Positions 16,860-25,529 are shown, numbered from the stretch's first letter. The stretch: DNA of 58,664 nt from an uncultured Rhodoblastus sp. (GCF_903903185.1 NZ_CAIUXT010000140.1:1-58664); one strand, 5' to 3'. Translations and numbers: made by a program. Notes: generated from the sequence alone by a model not told the origin.

Positions 16860-16968
16860 ATCCTGGCGCAATGTTGCCGCCGCCACGTAAGGCGTCTCGT
16901 CGCCTCTATAAATAGTGGGTAATCTTCTTCAACGGATAGAGACGGATCAAACCACCAGGCGCCAGGAT
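16860..16968. repeat. Diverged repeat, copy B, with 10-bp terminal inverted repeats
   Basis: Second copy of the repeat at 14031-14119. Here the unit is framed by ATCCTGGCGC (16860-16869) and its exact complement GCGCCAGGAT (16959-16968), giving a MITE-like 109-bp outline. Copy A lacks these ends. Confidence 0.55.
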
Positions 16969-16975
16969 TCGCATT

Positions 16976-17497
16976 TCAAAGATCTTCCATCGAATTGCTC
17001 AGCGCCAAGCTTAAGCCAGCCCCACGCAACGTTTTTATCAATTCTCCCTCGCTATAGGACCACCGCGCCTTCAAATGCACGAGCGGCAGTCCAGCCTCCG
17101 CACAAACGCGATCCACGAGCTGGTCTCGCCGCCGTCGATCCGCCGCCTGATGGGAACGATCGTCAAGCTCAAGAATCAAGACTGGGTCGAGAGTCGACCG
17201 ATTGCAAAGGACAAAATCTACACTTTTGGCAAAAACCCGGCTTATCGCTTTCCAGCGGGAACGATTGCTCGCGCCCGTTTCGACATCGACAAGATCGGCA
17301 AGACGAACCTGCACGAAAACCCGATAACGGGCGCCAACGATGCGATCCAGCTTTCGCAGGAATTCCTTCTCGTTCTTGCTCAAAAAACGGCCGCGACAAT
17401 ACCGCGCATCGCGAAAGCCGCGGCCCATCAATGCAAGGCAAAGGATCAGACCGACCAGGATCAGCAATTCCAACCAATTGTAATCGTCCAGGTTCAC
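16976..17497 (-). CDS. DUF2726 protein with N-terminal membrane helix
   Basis: About 173 residues starting with GTG at 17497, chosen because GGAGG lies just upstream and it begins 16 bases after the dotL stop. A membrane helix (residues ~7-24, LELLILVGLILCLALMG) is followed by the DUF2726 domain: FLSKNEKEFLRKLDRIVG, VFVQVRLADLVDV, SVDFVLCNRSTLDPVLILEL, DDRSH, and AGLPLVHLKARWSY. This is a restriction-endonuclease-like or topoisomerase-linked fold frequently seen beside conjugation genes. The D...ELD(D) pattern suggests an endonuclease-like core, but activity is not shown. Probably co-transcribed with dotL. Confidence 0.8.
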   Translation of the reverse strand: MNLDDYNWLELLILVGLILCLALMGRGFRDARYCRGRFLSKNEKEFLRKLDRIVGARYRVFVQVRLADLVDVETGASNRSRWKAISRVFAKSVDFVLCNRSTLDPVLILELDDRSHQAADRRRRDQLVDRVCAEAGLPLVHLKARWSYSEGELIKTLRGAGLSLALSNSMEDL

Positions 17498-17513
17498 TTC
17501 CGCCTCCAGAAAT

Positions 17514-19871
17514 TCACGGCGCCATACTCGCCGACCGCACAGCTTGATGCTCCTCGACATATTCACCGAGCGCCGCATCCACCTCCAGGATGACCTCGAC
17601 CAACTCGCTCCGAAGACTCGCTTGATCCTCTCGCCCCATTGGAGCGCCCGGCGACCGGTACCCGCTCGCCTTCGCCGAGGCCACTAGCCCACGAACGGCC
17701 TCGCGTCCCGCTTCGACATCGCCGCCCACGATAGGTTCGATAGCGACCAGCTTGCCTATCGTTTCAAGATCGGCCGGATCGATCAGATCATCGCCGCCTC
17801 GCGGCTCGAGATCGTTTTTCTTAACTAGAGGCCGTTCCAACATCGGGGAAAAAATCGTCTCAAACGATTCGCCCGGCGCCGGCGATCCTTTCGCCCATTC
17901 CCCGGCCGCCCGCAGGGCTTCGGCAATACACGGCTCCGCGCCGCGTCCCTCGCCGGAAGCGCGCGCAAACGTCTGGATCATCGCATTCAACGCCGGCGAC
18001 CGTTCCGCTCGCCGGCCATCGGAAGCAAGCCCTCGTTCAATCCGGCCGACCAGCGCATCGACCTTCGCGGCGTCCGCCACGATCTTCTTCACATCCGGCG
18101 GCGGCAGGGCCAGGCAGCGATTCAGCCGCATCGGCCCTTTCACTTTTACATCGGCGTGAAACAATTTCGCATGAATGCGTCGGCCGCCAAAAAGGATGAT
18201 CGCCTCGCCTTCAATCAGCCCTTGCAAATCACGCCAATCCACCCGCGAGGTTTCCCGAAGCTCGGCCGACCGGCCACTCGCGAACTCGCCCAAATCGTCC
18301 ACCTGAAAATTCGAGACTTGCGAGACAGTGGTGCGGCCCGCCGTGCTCTCGATCCACTCGCGCGTGCGGTTCGCGTCCTGCAAGCGCATGGCCACGGTCA
18401 AATTGGCGTTGCCGAGGAGGGACGCCGTTTTTTCGCCCAGGCGCGCCCAGATGCCCGAAATCTCCTGAAGGCCAAGCCAGAACATGAAATTCAGGCCGCG
18501 CCCCATGGCGAGCATTCGATCCATGCCCGACGTCGCATAACTCGCCACCTCGTCGAGAACGACATGAAAAGGCGCCGTTCCCATGCCCGGCTTGTTGGCG
18601 ACGATCGTGTCGTGATCGCCCTCGAGCCGCGACCCCAGCATCTGCGCCATCATGCCGCGCAGCGACGCCACCACGATTTTGCCGAGCGCGGCGAGCCTGT
18701 CGTCGGAGCTTTCGAGCGCCGGCAGGTTCACCACCAGAATTCTGCGGTTGAGAACGACGTCGCGCATGTCCACTTCAGACTGCTGCACTTTGAAAATGTG
18801 ACCAAGCGAAACGCCCAGAAGCTCGAAGGTTCGGGTAAAATAAAACACGGCGAACCCGTGCTGTTTCGACGGCTCCTCGGTCTTTTGCTTGTTCCAGTCC
18901 AGCGCCATGTCATAGGCCGGCAATTCCCCGAGGTAGGCGCGCAGCGGATAAATCACGTCCTCGGGAATGTCCGAAACGTCGATGTTCTGGATCTCCCCCG
19001 ACACCACGTCGCGCAGCTCGAAAAGCTTCTTGACCGCGACCTTCCAGATGCAGCGCAGCTCGAAGCTGAAACGTATGGTGTCGATATTGAGGGACACGCC
19101 TTTGTTGTCCCGCATCCAGACCAGGACCGGCGCCATGGTGCCGACCAGCGCGACCGCGCGATCGCGGAAGACCTGGTTCGAATCTCCCGAGCCCGCCTCG
19201 CCCAACTGGCTCGACAGCATTTCACCGATCGCGTCGGCGTTGCCGACCGCAAACGGGTTGAAGGTATTGGATTGTTTTTCACCCGACGCGGTCATGAAAT
19301 TGAGGCACAGAACGTCGTCCTCTCTTCCGAACCGGCGCGCCAGGGCCAGCACTTCGCCGAAAAGCTTGTTATCGGCCTTGCCGTCGACCAGCACAAAGCC
19401 GCTGCCATGGGCCAGCGCATTGGTCAAAAACCCCACGAGCGCGGTCGTCTTTCCCGCTCCCGTCGTTCCCGGAACGGTCGCATGCTGGCGTCCGTCGTCC
19501 GACGATAGCCAAAGCTCCCGGCCTTTCAGATCGCGCCCGAGGTAAATCGTTCCCGCCGCCTGCCTCGGCCGGCGGTCGTCGGGCGAGGGATAATTATAAT
19601 CCTTCATCCGCGCGCTCATCGGCAGGCGCAGCGGCAACGTCACTTTCTGGGCGAGGACCACCGCCGCGTAAAGGATGGACGCCGGGACCGCAAGATTGAC
19701 CAAAGCCGGTTCAATGAACATGGCGACGCCGGCGACGCCTAGCACCAGACCAGACGCCTCGCTCATCAGGAAGGCCGAGATTCTTGTCGACAAAGGCCGC
19801 ACGTCGCGACGAAGGCGACCGCTCGAAACCTCAAAACGCTCCTGCGGACCCACGATTTGACGTTGAAGCAC
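17514..19871 (-). CDS. dotL: DotL/IcmO-type type IV coupling protein
   Basis: A 785-residue ATPase starting with GTG at 19871, preceded by AAGGAG. Two membrane helices lie at about 40-78. Walker A is PGTTGAGKTTALVGF (residues ~134-148), with the following VLVDGKADNKLFGEV, the NTFNPF segment, and Walker B FHVVLDEVASYATSGMDRML followed by GRGLNFMFWLGLQEISG. This is the type IVB coupling protein (DotL of Legionella, TrbC of IncI plasmids) that brings relaxosome and substrate to the channel. The C-terminal ~180 residues are charged and variable, as in DotL, where they bind adaptors. It follows a small membrane-protein gene and precedes the DUF2726 gene. Confidence 0.9.
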   Translation of the reverse strand: MLQRQIVGPQERFEVSSGRLRRDVRPLSTRISAFLMSEASGLVLGVAGVAMFIEPALVNLAVPASILYAAVVLAQKVTLPLRLPMSARMKDYNYPSPDDRRPRQAAGTIYLGRDLKGRELWLSSDDGRQHATVPGTTGAGKTTALVGFLTNALAHGSGFVLVDGKADNKLFGEVLALARRFGREDDVLCLNFMTASGEKQSNTFNPFAVGNADAIGEMLSSQLGEAGSGDSNQVFRDRAVALVGTMAPVLVWMRDNKGVSLNIDTIRFSFELRCIWKVAVKKLFELRDVVSGEIQNIDVSDIPEDVIYPLRAYLGELPAYDMALDWNKQKTEEPSKQHGFAVFYFTRTFELLGVSLGHIFKVQQSEVDMRDVVLNRRILVVNLPALESSDDRLAALGKIVVASLRGMMAQMLGSRLEGDHDTIVANKPGMGTAPFHVVLDEVASYATSGMDRMLAMGRGLNFMFWLGLQEISGIWARLGEKTASLLGNANLTVAMRLQDANRTREWIESTAGRTTVSQVSNFQVDDLGEFASGRSAELRETSRVDWRDLQGLIEGEAIILFGGRRIHAKLFHADVKVKGPMRLNRCLALPPPDVKKIVADAAKVDALVGRIERGLASDGRRAERSPALNAMIQTFARASGEGRGAEPCIAEALRAAGEWAKGSPAPGESFETIFSPMLERPLVKKNDLEPRGGDDLIDPADLETIGKLVAIEPIVGGDVEAGREAVRGLVASAKASGYRSPGAPMGREDQASLRSELVEVILEVDAALGEYVEEHQAVRSASMAP

Positions 19872-19945
19872 GACGACTCCTTAACGTTTTCCGCCGATTC
19901 CGAGATAAACCCCGATCCCGAGCCAGACCCCGATTGCGACAAAGC

Positions 19946-20359
19946 TTAATGGAGACCGAACGCCGTAGTCCCGCGACGCGGCGGGTTGGCGCCGCCTTGA
20001 GGCGCTTCCTCGCCCGCGACCGGCCTCTCGATACGCCCCGTGTCGACGCCGGCCGGCGCAGACGGAACCCAGAGCGGAGGCGGCGGCGCCGCCGCCGCGA
20101 ACTCCGCCCGATTCCCCGGTCCTACGGCAAACCCATGAACGAGGCTGACGCCCACGGCCGCCGCGGCGAGCAAAGACAAAGCCCCGAAGGATTTGGCGAT
20201 CCATCGGCTTTTCCTCGGCGGCTCGGGGTAAAATCGCGGCTCATTCCGATCTCCGCTCGCCCCTGCCGTCCAATCGGGACCAGGCGCCGCGGCCAGCGAC
20301 ACATGAAAATGCAACTCCACCTTCACCGTCCGCTCAACGGTCTCACCTTCACTGTTCAT
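19946..20359 (-). CDS. Single-helix protein upstream of dotL
   Basis: A 137-residue protein: a charged N-terminus rich in Glu and Val strands (GETVERTVKVELHFHVSL), one membrane helix at about 57-76 (FGALSLLAAAAVGVSLVHGF), and a Pro/Ala-rich tail. It heads the dotL unit and has the conserved 11-bp motif 39 bases upstream. In the +1 frame after its stop, the DNA to 19881 encodes a hydrophobic tail (SFVAIGVWLGIGVYLGIG) ending in a TAA that overlaps the dotL ribosome site, so the natural product may be longer. Function unknown. Confidence 0.6.
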   Translation of the reverse strand: MNSEGETVERTVKVELHFHVSLAAAPGPDWTAGASGDRNEPRFYPEPPRKSRWIAKSFGALSLLAAAAVGVSLVHGFAVGPGNRAEFAAAAPPPPLWVPSAPAGVDTGRIERPVAGEEAPQGGANPPRRGTTAFGLH

Positions 20360-20398
20360 CGCATCCTCCAGATTTGAACCTCGACGATCCGCTCAAAC

Positions 20399-20409
20399 GG
20401 CGCGAACTC
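20399..20409 (-). promoter_or_regulatory. Transfer-regulon motif, site 1 (before the dotL unit)
   Basis: Sense-strand GAGTTCGCGCC, 39 nt before the ATG at 20359. One of ten sites found at the heads of the type IVB transcription units. Confidence 0.65.
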
Positions 20410-20427
20410 CCAAGCCCAAACGCCCCG

Positions 20428-21558
20428 TCACAAGGCAATTTTCAGCGCCGTCAAAGCGGCTTCGAATTCCGAGACAGCCAGGGCCCGTCCCGCGCCGCGT
20501 TCCGCCTCCCAGTGGCTCCGCGCGCCGATCGCTTCGACCCTCGGACAAGGATGGACATGCGTGCGGCGCCCCTCGCTTTCGAAGCCAAGCGAGTGCAGCG
20601 CGAACCACAATTCCCGATCGACCAGCTTCAAAAAAGCGAACTGACCCGGCGGCAGCGCGCCGGCGCGCGCCCGGGCTTCGCACAAGACGGTCATCAGACC
20701 TGTCGTCGTGTAGAAATGACGGCCCATGGCTTCGAGCGCCTTGCGCGCAATCGCCTCGTCGTTCAAAACGAGATCGGCGATGTCGACCGTCTTTTTCGGA
20801 AATGCGAGCGGCTGTTCCGGCCCCGTCGCGCCGTCATTCTTGTCAAACGGCAGAGACGACGACAAAAGCCCGAGAAGTTCGATGGCTTCCTCCCGATCTC
20901 CCTCTCCGTGCAGCGCACATACCGCCAACATGCACTTCACCGACGCCGGCGCTGCCTTCACCCCTCTCCATGGCTCGCCGAGCTGGCGAAAAAGCGCCTC
21001 ACGCGCCAATGCCGCGTCGAATGCGCCCTCCGTCCCGACCGCCCACAGGCGAGCCCATTCGTCCGGCCGCAACGCTGGATCGCCGGGACGCGGTTTTCCG
21101 TCCCGAACGCCGGTCAGTCCGAGCTTTCGATCAACGACCCAGGAAATGAACGGAAAACTTTTCGACTGCTCGCGCATCAGACCTTCGAGATCGAGCCGCC
21201 GCGTGAAGCGCTGATTGCCCGCTCGAGCAAAGCAGACGGCCGCCAGAAGCCCCGTCATCCCGACCGCCGGATAAAGGAAAAACGCGCCGATGTTGCGATA
21301 GAGCCGGACGAGCTGGTCGAAACTCACCGCTTCGGGATTGGCCTTCAAGACCTGCGCATCGGCGACCTGAAAGCGATCCGACATATAGCCGATCGCCTTC
21401 ATTTCCCAATGGGCGAGCCACATCGCCCCCGTGCTGATCGCGCCATGGGCGGTCTGCCATGAGGTCCACAGAAGAAACCCCAAGCCGACGAATATGACGA
21501 CAAGCAGAACCGCGCTGGAATCGCCCGCGCCGGCGCCGGAACCGCGCGCCGGCGTCAT
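20428..21558 (-). CDS. dotM: DotM/IcmP-like coupling complex protein
   Basis: A 376-residue protein with an N-terminal helix (residues ~17-35, VLLVVIFVGLGFLLW) and a second at about 90-108. The C-terminal cytoplasmic domain carries the family phrases MGRHFYTTTGLMTVLCEAR, ARAGALPPGQFAFLKLVDRE and LWFALHSLG, as in DotM (Legionella) and TrbA (IncI). DotM associates with DotL in the coupling complex. The gene overlaps the transglycosylase gene by ATGA and is the last of the dotD-C-B-icmT unit. Confidence 0.87.
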   Translation of the reverse strand: MTPARGSGAGAGDSSAVLLVVIFVGLGFLLWTSWQTAHGAISTGAMWLAHWEMKAIGYMSDRFQVADAQVLKANPEAVSFDQLVRLYRNIGAFFLYPAVGMTGLLAAVCFARAGNQRFTRRLDLEGLMREQSKSFPFISWVVDRKLGLTGVRDGKPRPGDPALRPDEWARLWAVGTEGAFDAALAREALFRQLGEPWRGVKAAPASVKCMLAVCALHGEGDREEAIELLGLLSSSLPFDKNDGATGPEQPLAFPKKTVDIADLVLNDEAIARKALEAMGRHFYTTTGLMTVLCEARARAGALPPGQFAFLKLVDRELWFALHSLGFESEGRRTHVHPCPRVEAIGARSHWEAERGAGRALAVSEFEAALTALKIAL

Positions 21559-22058
21559 GGCGTCGCCCTCTCCAGCCCCGCCATCGCCCGCTGGCGCAGT
21601 TGCATCGCATGCGCGTACACGGCCTTGAGATAGGCCCGTTTGTGGATGGCGTTATGGGAATGATAGATCGCCACACCGTCCCACAGATTGCCCGGCGCTT
21701 CGTCGAGCGCCTGCCTCAAGATCCAGGCGCCGGCCTCGACGTTGGCGCAGAAACTGTCGCGCAACGCCAGATAAGCCGCCTCCCTGGACGTCCTCCAGCG
21801 TTGCGCGATCTTGTCGACCCAAATCTGATTGACCTGCATCGGGCCAATGTCGACGGTCTCGTTGGTGTTCTGGCTCACGGCCCCCAAACGCCCGCGCTCG
21901 ACGTCCAGCAGCAAGACAAGAACGCCGGCGGGAACGCTATGCGCCTCCGCCGCCGCCTTGATGCACGCTCCAATCATCAACTCGTCCGCGCTCGCGGGCC
22001 GGACCACCATAATGGCGCTCGCAACCGCCGCGCCGAAAACAGCCGCGCGTCGCGTCAT
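21555..22058 (-). CDS. Lytic transglycosylase of the transfer system
   Basis: A 167-residue exported protein (signal peptide about 1-24, ending ASA). It has an SLT/VirB1-like core: CIKAAAEAHSVPAGVLVLLLDVERG, with the catalytic Glu in DVERG, then ETVDIGPMQVNQIWV and VEAGAWILRQAL. It should open peptidoglycan locally for assembly of the secretion channel. Overlaps both neighbours by 4 bases, so translation is coupled within the operon. Confidence 0.85.
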   Translation of the reverse strand: MTRRAAVFGAAVASAIMVVRPASADELMIGACIKAAAEAHSVPAGVLVLLLDVERGRLGAVSQNTNETVDIGPMQVNQIWVDKIAQRWRTSREAAYLALRDSFCANVEAGAWILRQALDEAPGNLWDGVAIYHSHNAIHKRAYLKAVYAHAMQLRQRAMAGLERATP

Positions 22059-22465
22059 GTCGGAGCCCTCCGCGCCTGCGCTCTGGCGGACGCCTCGTCG
22101 AATACCCGCGCCAGATCGAGAACCATGATCCCGCGGGGCGTCGAGGCCTGAGCGATCGCCTCCATGGTCGGAAGCATGACTTCCGAAAACGTGTCTGCTG
22201 TAATCGCTTCGACACGCCAGGAGAAGAACGCCTCGAGATCGCGCGTCAGCTTGAGCCCAAAACCCTGGCCGAAAGCGTCGAGCGCGAGCGCTTCGCCAGA
22301 GGCCAAAAAGACCGGCAGCAGTCCGTCCGGCGCCGCCGCCGCGTCCGGCGGCACCACGACCGTTTCCCCGCCCGCTCGATCCTCGAGCAAAATTTCGCGC
22401 CCGGCGTCCACCAGCAATTGGCGCACCACCGCCGCGACGCGCGCGACATCGATTCCCTTGCTCAC
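22055..22465 (-). CDS. IcmS-like protein (tentative)
   Basis: A 136-residue acidic, soluble protein starting with GTG at 22465, which overlaps the icmT stop (GTGA). The middle (DGLLPVFLASGEALALDAFG, then QGFGLKLTRDLEAFFSWRVE) recalls the IcmS pattern GLLPxxxxxxxxLxxLxxGxGLGxxxD, and icmS directly follows icmT in Legionella, as here. IcmS is a small adaptor or chaperone that binds DotL and substrates. The similarity is from memory and weak; a TraL-type protein of IncI systems is the alternative. Confidence 0.45.
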   Translation of the reverse strand: MSKGIDVARVAAVVRQLLVDAGREILLEDRAGGETVVVPPDAAAAPDGLLPVFLASGEALALDAFGQGFGLKLTRDLEAFFSWRVEAITADTFSEVMLPTMEAIAQASTPRGIMVLDLARVFDEASARAQARRAPT

Positions 22466-22710
22466 GCGAACCTCCGACGCTTCCACGCGGGGACCGCAGG
22501 CCGGAACGGACCGACCAGGAGACGCCGAACCATCCTGAACGTGGCCGGAACGGTCATCCCGGCCCAGCTGATCATCGAGAAGAAGATCACGCCGATGAGA
22601 GCGATATAGAAAGTCGGCCAGCACCAGTAGACGACGAAAACAAGCACCGGGAGACATGCTCGCGCGTCGAGCACCCACACCTTGACCGGCTTTCCAGTAT
22701 CACGCCACAT
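22462..22710 (-). CDS. icmT: IcmT/TraK-like membrane protein
   Basis: An 82-residue protein with the IcmT signature at its start (WRDTGKPVKVWVLDARACLP, then VLVFVVYWCWPTFYIALIGV) and two membrane helices at about 19-33 and 36-54. Length matches IcmT (86 in Legionella). Its exact role is unclear, but it is a conserved inner-membrane component. It lies 12 bases after dotB. Confidence 0.88.
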   Translation of the reverse strand: MWRDTGKPVKVWVLDARACLPVLVFVVYWCWPTFYIALIGVIFFSMISWAGMTVPATFRMVRRLLVGPFRPAVPAWKRRRFA

Positions 22711-22722
22711 GCCCAGTCCTTC

Positions 22723-23895
22723 CTATTGGATTTCCCGCCGAACCATTTCAGCGGTTTCCTCGTCGATACGGCCCTCCTTGAGCGCGTTCTCGATCGCTCG
22801 CGCATAAGTCTGCCCTGTGCTCTCGAGCGCCTCCATCGTGATCTGCGGCCAGTCGTCGGCGCGCGCCGTCGCAAGACGCCGCCGGTACTCGGCGTCGCAG
22901 AATAAAAACTCGCGCAGCGGCGTCCAGCGGCCCTCGGGCGTTGGTACAAGCCTTTGATTGATGACGAGCCGAAGCGCCTGCGCCAGGGCGATCATCTGAT
23001 CCTTCAACTGCTCGGGCGGCAGCAGGCTTGCAATGCGCTGCATCGTCAGCGACACCGTTTCCGCGTGGAGCGTCGTCGCGGTCGCATGACCCGAAATCGC
23101 CGCGTGAATCGTCGCGCGCATATGTTCGGGCTTGCGGCATTCGCCAACGATGATGTCGGTCGGCTGGCGCCGCATGGCGCCTTCCATAAAGGCGTCGAAG
23201 CTCGGCAAATTACGCGGGATTTCGCTTTGCGTGATCGTGCTCGTCCGGCTGCGCACGCGATCGAGCAGAAACTCGATCGGCTCGGCGCATTCGATGATGT
23301 TGCGATGCCCGTCCGGGTCCATCAGCTTCGCCATCGTCATGCCGCCAATCAGGGTCGATTTGCCCGATCCCGTTGCGCCCGAGACAATCATCAGCCCTTT
23401 GCTCATGCGAAAATTCGCCATAATGCCCGGCTCGACATTCTGCATTTCAAGGGGTGGCGGAAGATCCTTGACCGGACGAATGACCGCATGAACGCCGATG
23501 CCCTGGCTCGTCACAGCCGGCGTGATATTGACGCGAAACCTCAACACTTCTTTTCGCGGCACGCCGATCACATACATCACATTGATGTCCTGGCCGCCTT
23601 GAAGCCGCGCCATTCCATCGGCGCCATAAAGATGATTGACGATCGCCGCCGCTTCTCTCTCATCGAGGGAGAGGCGCGACGTGACCTTGTAATTCCGGCC
23701 GTAACGGCGAAACGCCGCCGGCTGAAACGTCGCGAACTGGATTTGCTCCCCGCCCAGGCGATGGACATGGCTCATGAAGCTGTCCAAACCCGGCGCATTG
23801 TGCCGGCTATCGACCACCCACCGCTCGCCATTGTCGCGCCATTCGACGGAGTTGTCCGCCTCGACAGCCTCTGGTTTTTCCACCATCGCGAGCAT
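22723..23895 (-). CDS. dotB: DotB/TraJ-type secretion ATPase
   Basis: A 390-residue hexameric ATPase of the PilT/VirB11 superfamily. Walker A is SGATGSGKSTLIGGM near residue 165. The Asp box RTSTITQSEIPRNL, Walker B DIIVGECRKPEHM and the His box GHATATTLHAET follow. DotB powers assembly or substrate transfer at the inner-membrane face. The ATG at 23895 lies four bases after the dotC stop; the longer frame to 24042 lies inside dotC and was rejected. Confidence 0.92.
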   Translation of the reverse strand: MLAMVEKPEAVEADNSVEWRDNGERWVVDSRHNAPGLDSFMSHVHRLGGEQIQFATFQPAAFRRYGRNYKVTSRLSLDEREAAAIVNHLYGADGMARLQGGQDINVMYVIGVPRKEVLRFRVNITPAVTSQGIGVHAVIRPVKDLPPPLEMQNVEPGIMANFRMSKGLMIVSGATGSGKSTLIGGMTMAKLMDPDGHRNIIECAEPIEFLLDRVRSRTSTITQSEIPRNLPSFDAFMEGAMRRQPTDIIVGECRKPEHMRATIHAAISGHATATTLHAETVSLTMQRIASLLPPEQLKDQMIALAQALRLVINQRLVPTPEGRWTPLREFLFCDAEYRRRLATARADDWPQITMEALESTGQTYARAIENALKEGRIDEETAEMVRREIQ

Positions 23896-23899
23896 CGGA

Positions 23900-24952
23900 T
23901 TACCTCGGACAATCGCGTGAGCCGCGCGACCACGGCGCCCCGTTCGCCCTGAGACCCGGCTGACCCGTGATCCGGACGACACGATCGCCGCCACGCAACT
24001 CCCCGCCGCCGCCATCGACGGATTTCTCGTTGAAGACGACACGCGGATTCTCGACGAGGCCCTTTTTCAACAGTACGCGGTAACGCGCCATGCCGACGAT
24101 GTCGCGTTGAAGCCGGCCGAGATCGGCGAGGTAAATGTCGACCGCCTGTTTCTCGCCGCGTCCCCAGCCTTCAGCGACAAACTTGTTCCAATACTGCACT
24201 TCTTGTTCCGTGCGCGGGAGCACGGCGTCGGCCGGCTGCTTCGGCCAGCCCCAATCGCGGACGAGATAGGCCCGCCAGTTCGGCGGCGCCGACGCCAGGC
24301 GCGCCGCGCGCGTGATCGAGTAGACACACGCGGTCTCGCGCGCCACCTGGCCCTGTTCGGTCAAGGCGAAGGCCATCTGCGCCTCGGAAACGATCGGCGG
24401 GACCATCAGAATTCGGCTACCCGGGTGATGAAGCACCACGGCGTCGAAATCATAGACGCGATCGAGATTGTCCTCGTATCTGCGCAACATTTCATTGATG
24501 GCGAAGGCGCGCCCCGCAAGGCCGCCCTTGGCGCCATAAGTCAGGCCGGCGTCGCGCAATGTTTCCTCACGGCCCGGTTCGAGCGGCGGCGCCCCCGGAA
24601 TACCAACAACGCCGCCTGGACGCGCGGACTGAAGCGCTTCAAGCGAAGGGGGACGCTCGCCGCCAACCACTTGCGGTTCCACCAGGGCGCCGGTCACAGG
24701 CTTGTTCAGCCCACTGGCCAGCTCACTCGCCCTGCGATCGACTTCCTCCGGAGAGGGGGCCGGCGGGACAGGCATCAAGATCGCGCCGTCGGGGCGCGAC
24801 GGAACGGGCGGCGGCTCTTGAATGAGAACCGGCGCTGGAGCGGGCTCCGGCGCCGGCGCCGGGGCGCCCACATCGGCGGCGGTCGCAACGCCCGCGAGGC
24901 AAGCCAGCATTGCGGCGGCTGCGCCACCCGAGAGAAGACGACGCTTAGCCAC
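23900..24952 (-). CDS. dotC: DotC/TraI-like outer-membrane core protein
   Basis: A 350-residue protein from the GTG at 24952, overlapping the dotD end by eight bases. A signal peptide (about 1-26) is followed by a Pro/Ala-rich linker and the DotC domain: LRDAGLTYGAKGGLAGRAFA, INEMLRRYEDNLDRVYDFDA, VPPIVSEAQ, WRAYLVRDWGWP and VEGWGRGEKQA-like WNKFVAEGWGRGE. In Legionella DotC is a lipoprotein that with DotD targets DotH to the outer membrane; here no lipobox Cys is evident after the signal, which is unusual. Confidence 0.88.
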   Translation of the reverse strand: MAKRRLLSGGAAAAMLACLAGVATAADVGAPAPAPEPAPAPVLIQEPPPVPSRPDGAILMPVPPAPSPEEVDRRASELASGLNKPVTGALVEPQVVGGERPPSLEALQSARPGGVVGIPGAPPLEPGREETLRDAGLTYGAKGGLAGRAFAINEMLRRYEDNLDRVYDFDAVVLHHPGSRILMVPPIVSEAQMAFALTEQGQVARETACVYSITRAARLASAPPNWRAYLVRDWGWPKQPADAVLPRTEQEVQYWNKFVAEGWGRGEKQAVDIYLADLGRLQRDIVGMARYRVLLKKGLVENPRVVFNEKSVDGGGGELRGGDRVVRITGQPGLRANGAPWSRGSRDCPR

Positions 24953-25424
24953 GATAAACCACCTCCACCACATGATGCCGGGAGTCGAGACGCACGACCG
25001 CTTGCGACCCGGCCTGCTCGCCCAGGATGATGAACAGGTCGAAGACGCGGCGCGGAGCGGGATCGATCGACACCTGAACGCGCGGCATGAAGATCGACGC
25101 TCCCCTGATTTCAACCGTGTAGCCGACGACTTTTCCCAGCTCGCGGACCGCGTCGTCGAGCGATCCGTTCCACTGAAAGGACACCCGGCGATCGAGCTCG
25201 CCCGGAACGACGATCGGCCGATCCGACGCCACGACCTCCGGTCCTATTTTGCCAATGCGCGCCATTTCCACGCCGACGTCGCTCATACTCCGCTGGAGCG
25301 CGAATTCGGCATTCGGCATGCCCGGCATGGGCACAGTCGTCGCGATCGGCGTCACCTGAGCGCAGCCGGCAAGACACCACGCTGCCAGGCCGATCGAAAC
25401 CCATGTGGAAACCTTTTGCCCCAT
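24945..25424 (-). CDS. dotD: DotD/TraH-like lipoprotein
   Basis: A 159-residue protein from the ATG at 25424 with a lipoprotein signal (LAAWCLAGCAQ, lipobox LAGC). The C-terminal half has the DotD fold phrases RRVSFQWNGSLDDAVRELGK, VVGYTVEI and FDLFIILGEQAGSQAVVRLD, similar to secretin N0 domains. It is part of the outer-membrane core complex with DotC and DotH. First gene of its unit, with the 11-bp motif 40 bases upstream. Confidence 0.9.
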   Translation of the reverse strand: MGQKVSTWVSIGLAAWCLAGCAQVTPIATTVPMPGMPNAEFALQRSMSDVGVEMARIGKIGPEVVASDRPIVVPGELDRRVSFQWNGSLDDAVRELGKVVGYTVEIRGASIFMPRVQVSIDPAPRRVFDLFIILGEQAGSQAVVRLDSRHHVVEVVYRG

Positions 25425-25464
25425 GATGAATGGCTCCTTCGTCACAATTAACTTCGGCGGCGAT

Positions 25465-25475
25465 GGCGCGAACTC
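25465..25475 (-). promoter_or_regulatory. Transfer-regulon motif, site 2 (before dotD)
   Basis: Sense-strand GAGTTCGCGCC, 40 nt before the dotD ATG and preceded by a T-rich stretch (TTTTTTTTATC). Confidence 0.7.
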
Positions 25476-25529
25476 GAAATGCGTTTTGATAAAAAAAACG
25501 AGGAGCGGTTGCGCCCGCTCGTCGAAGAC

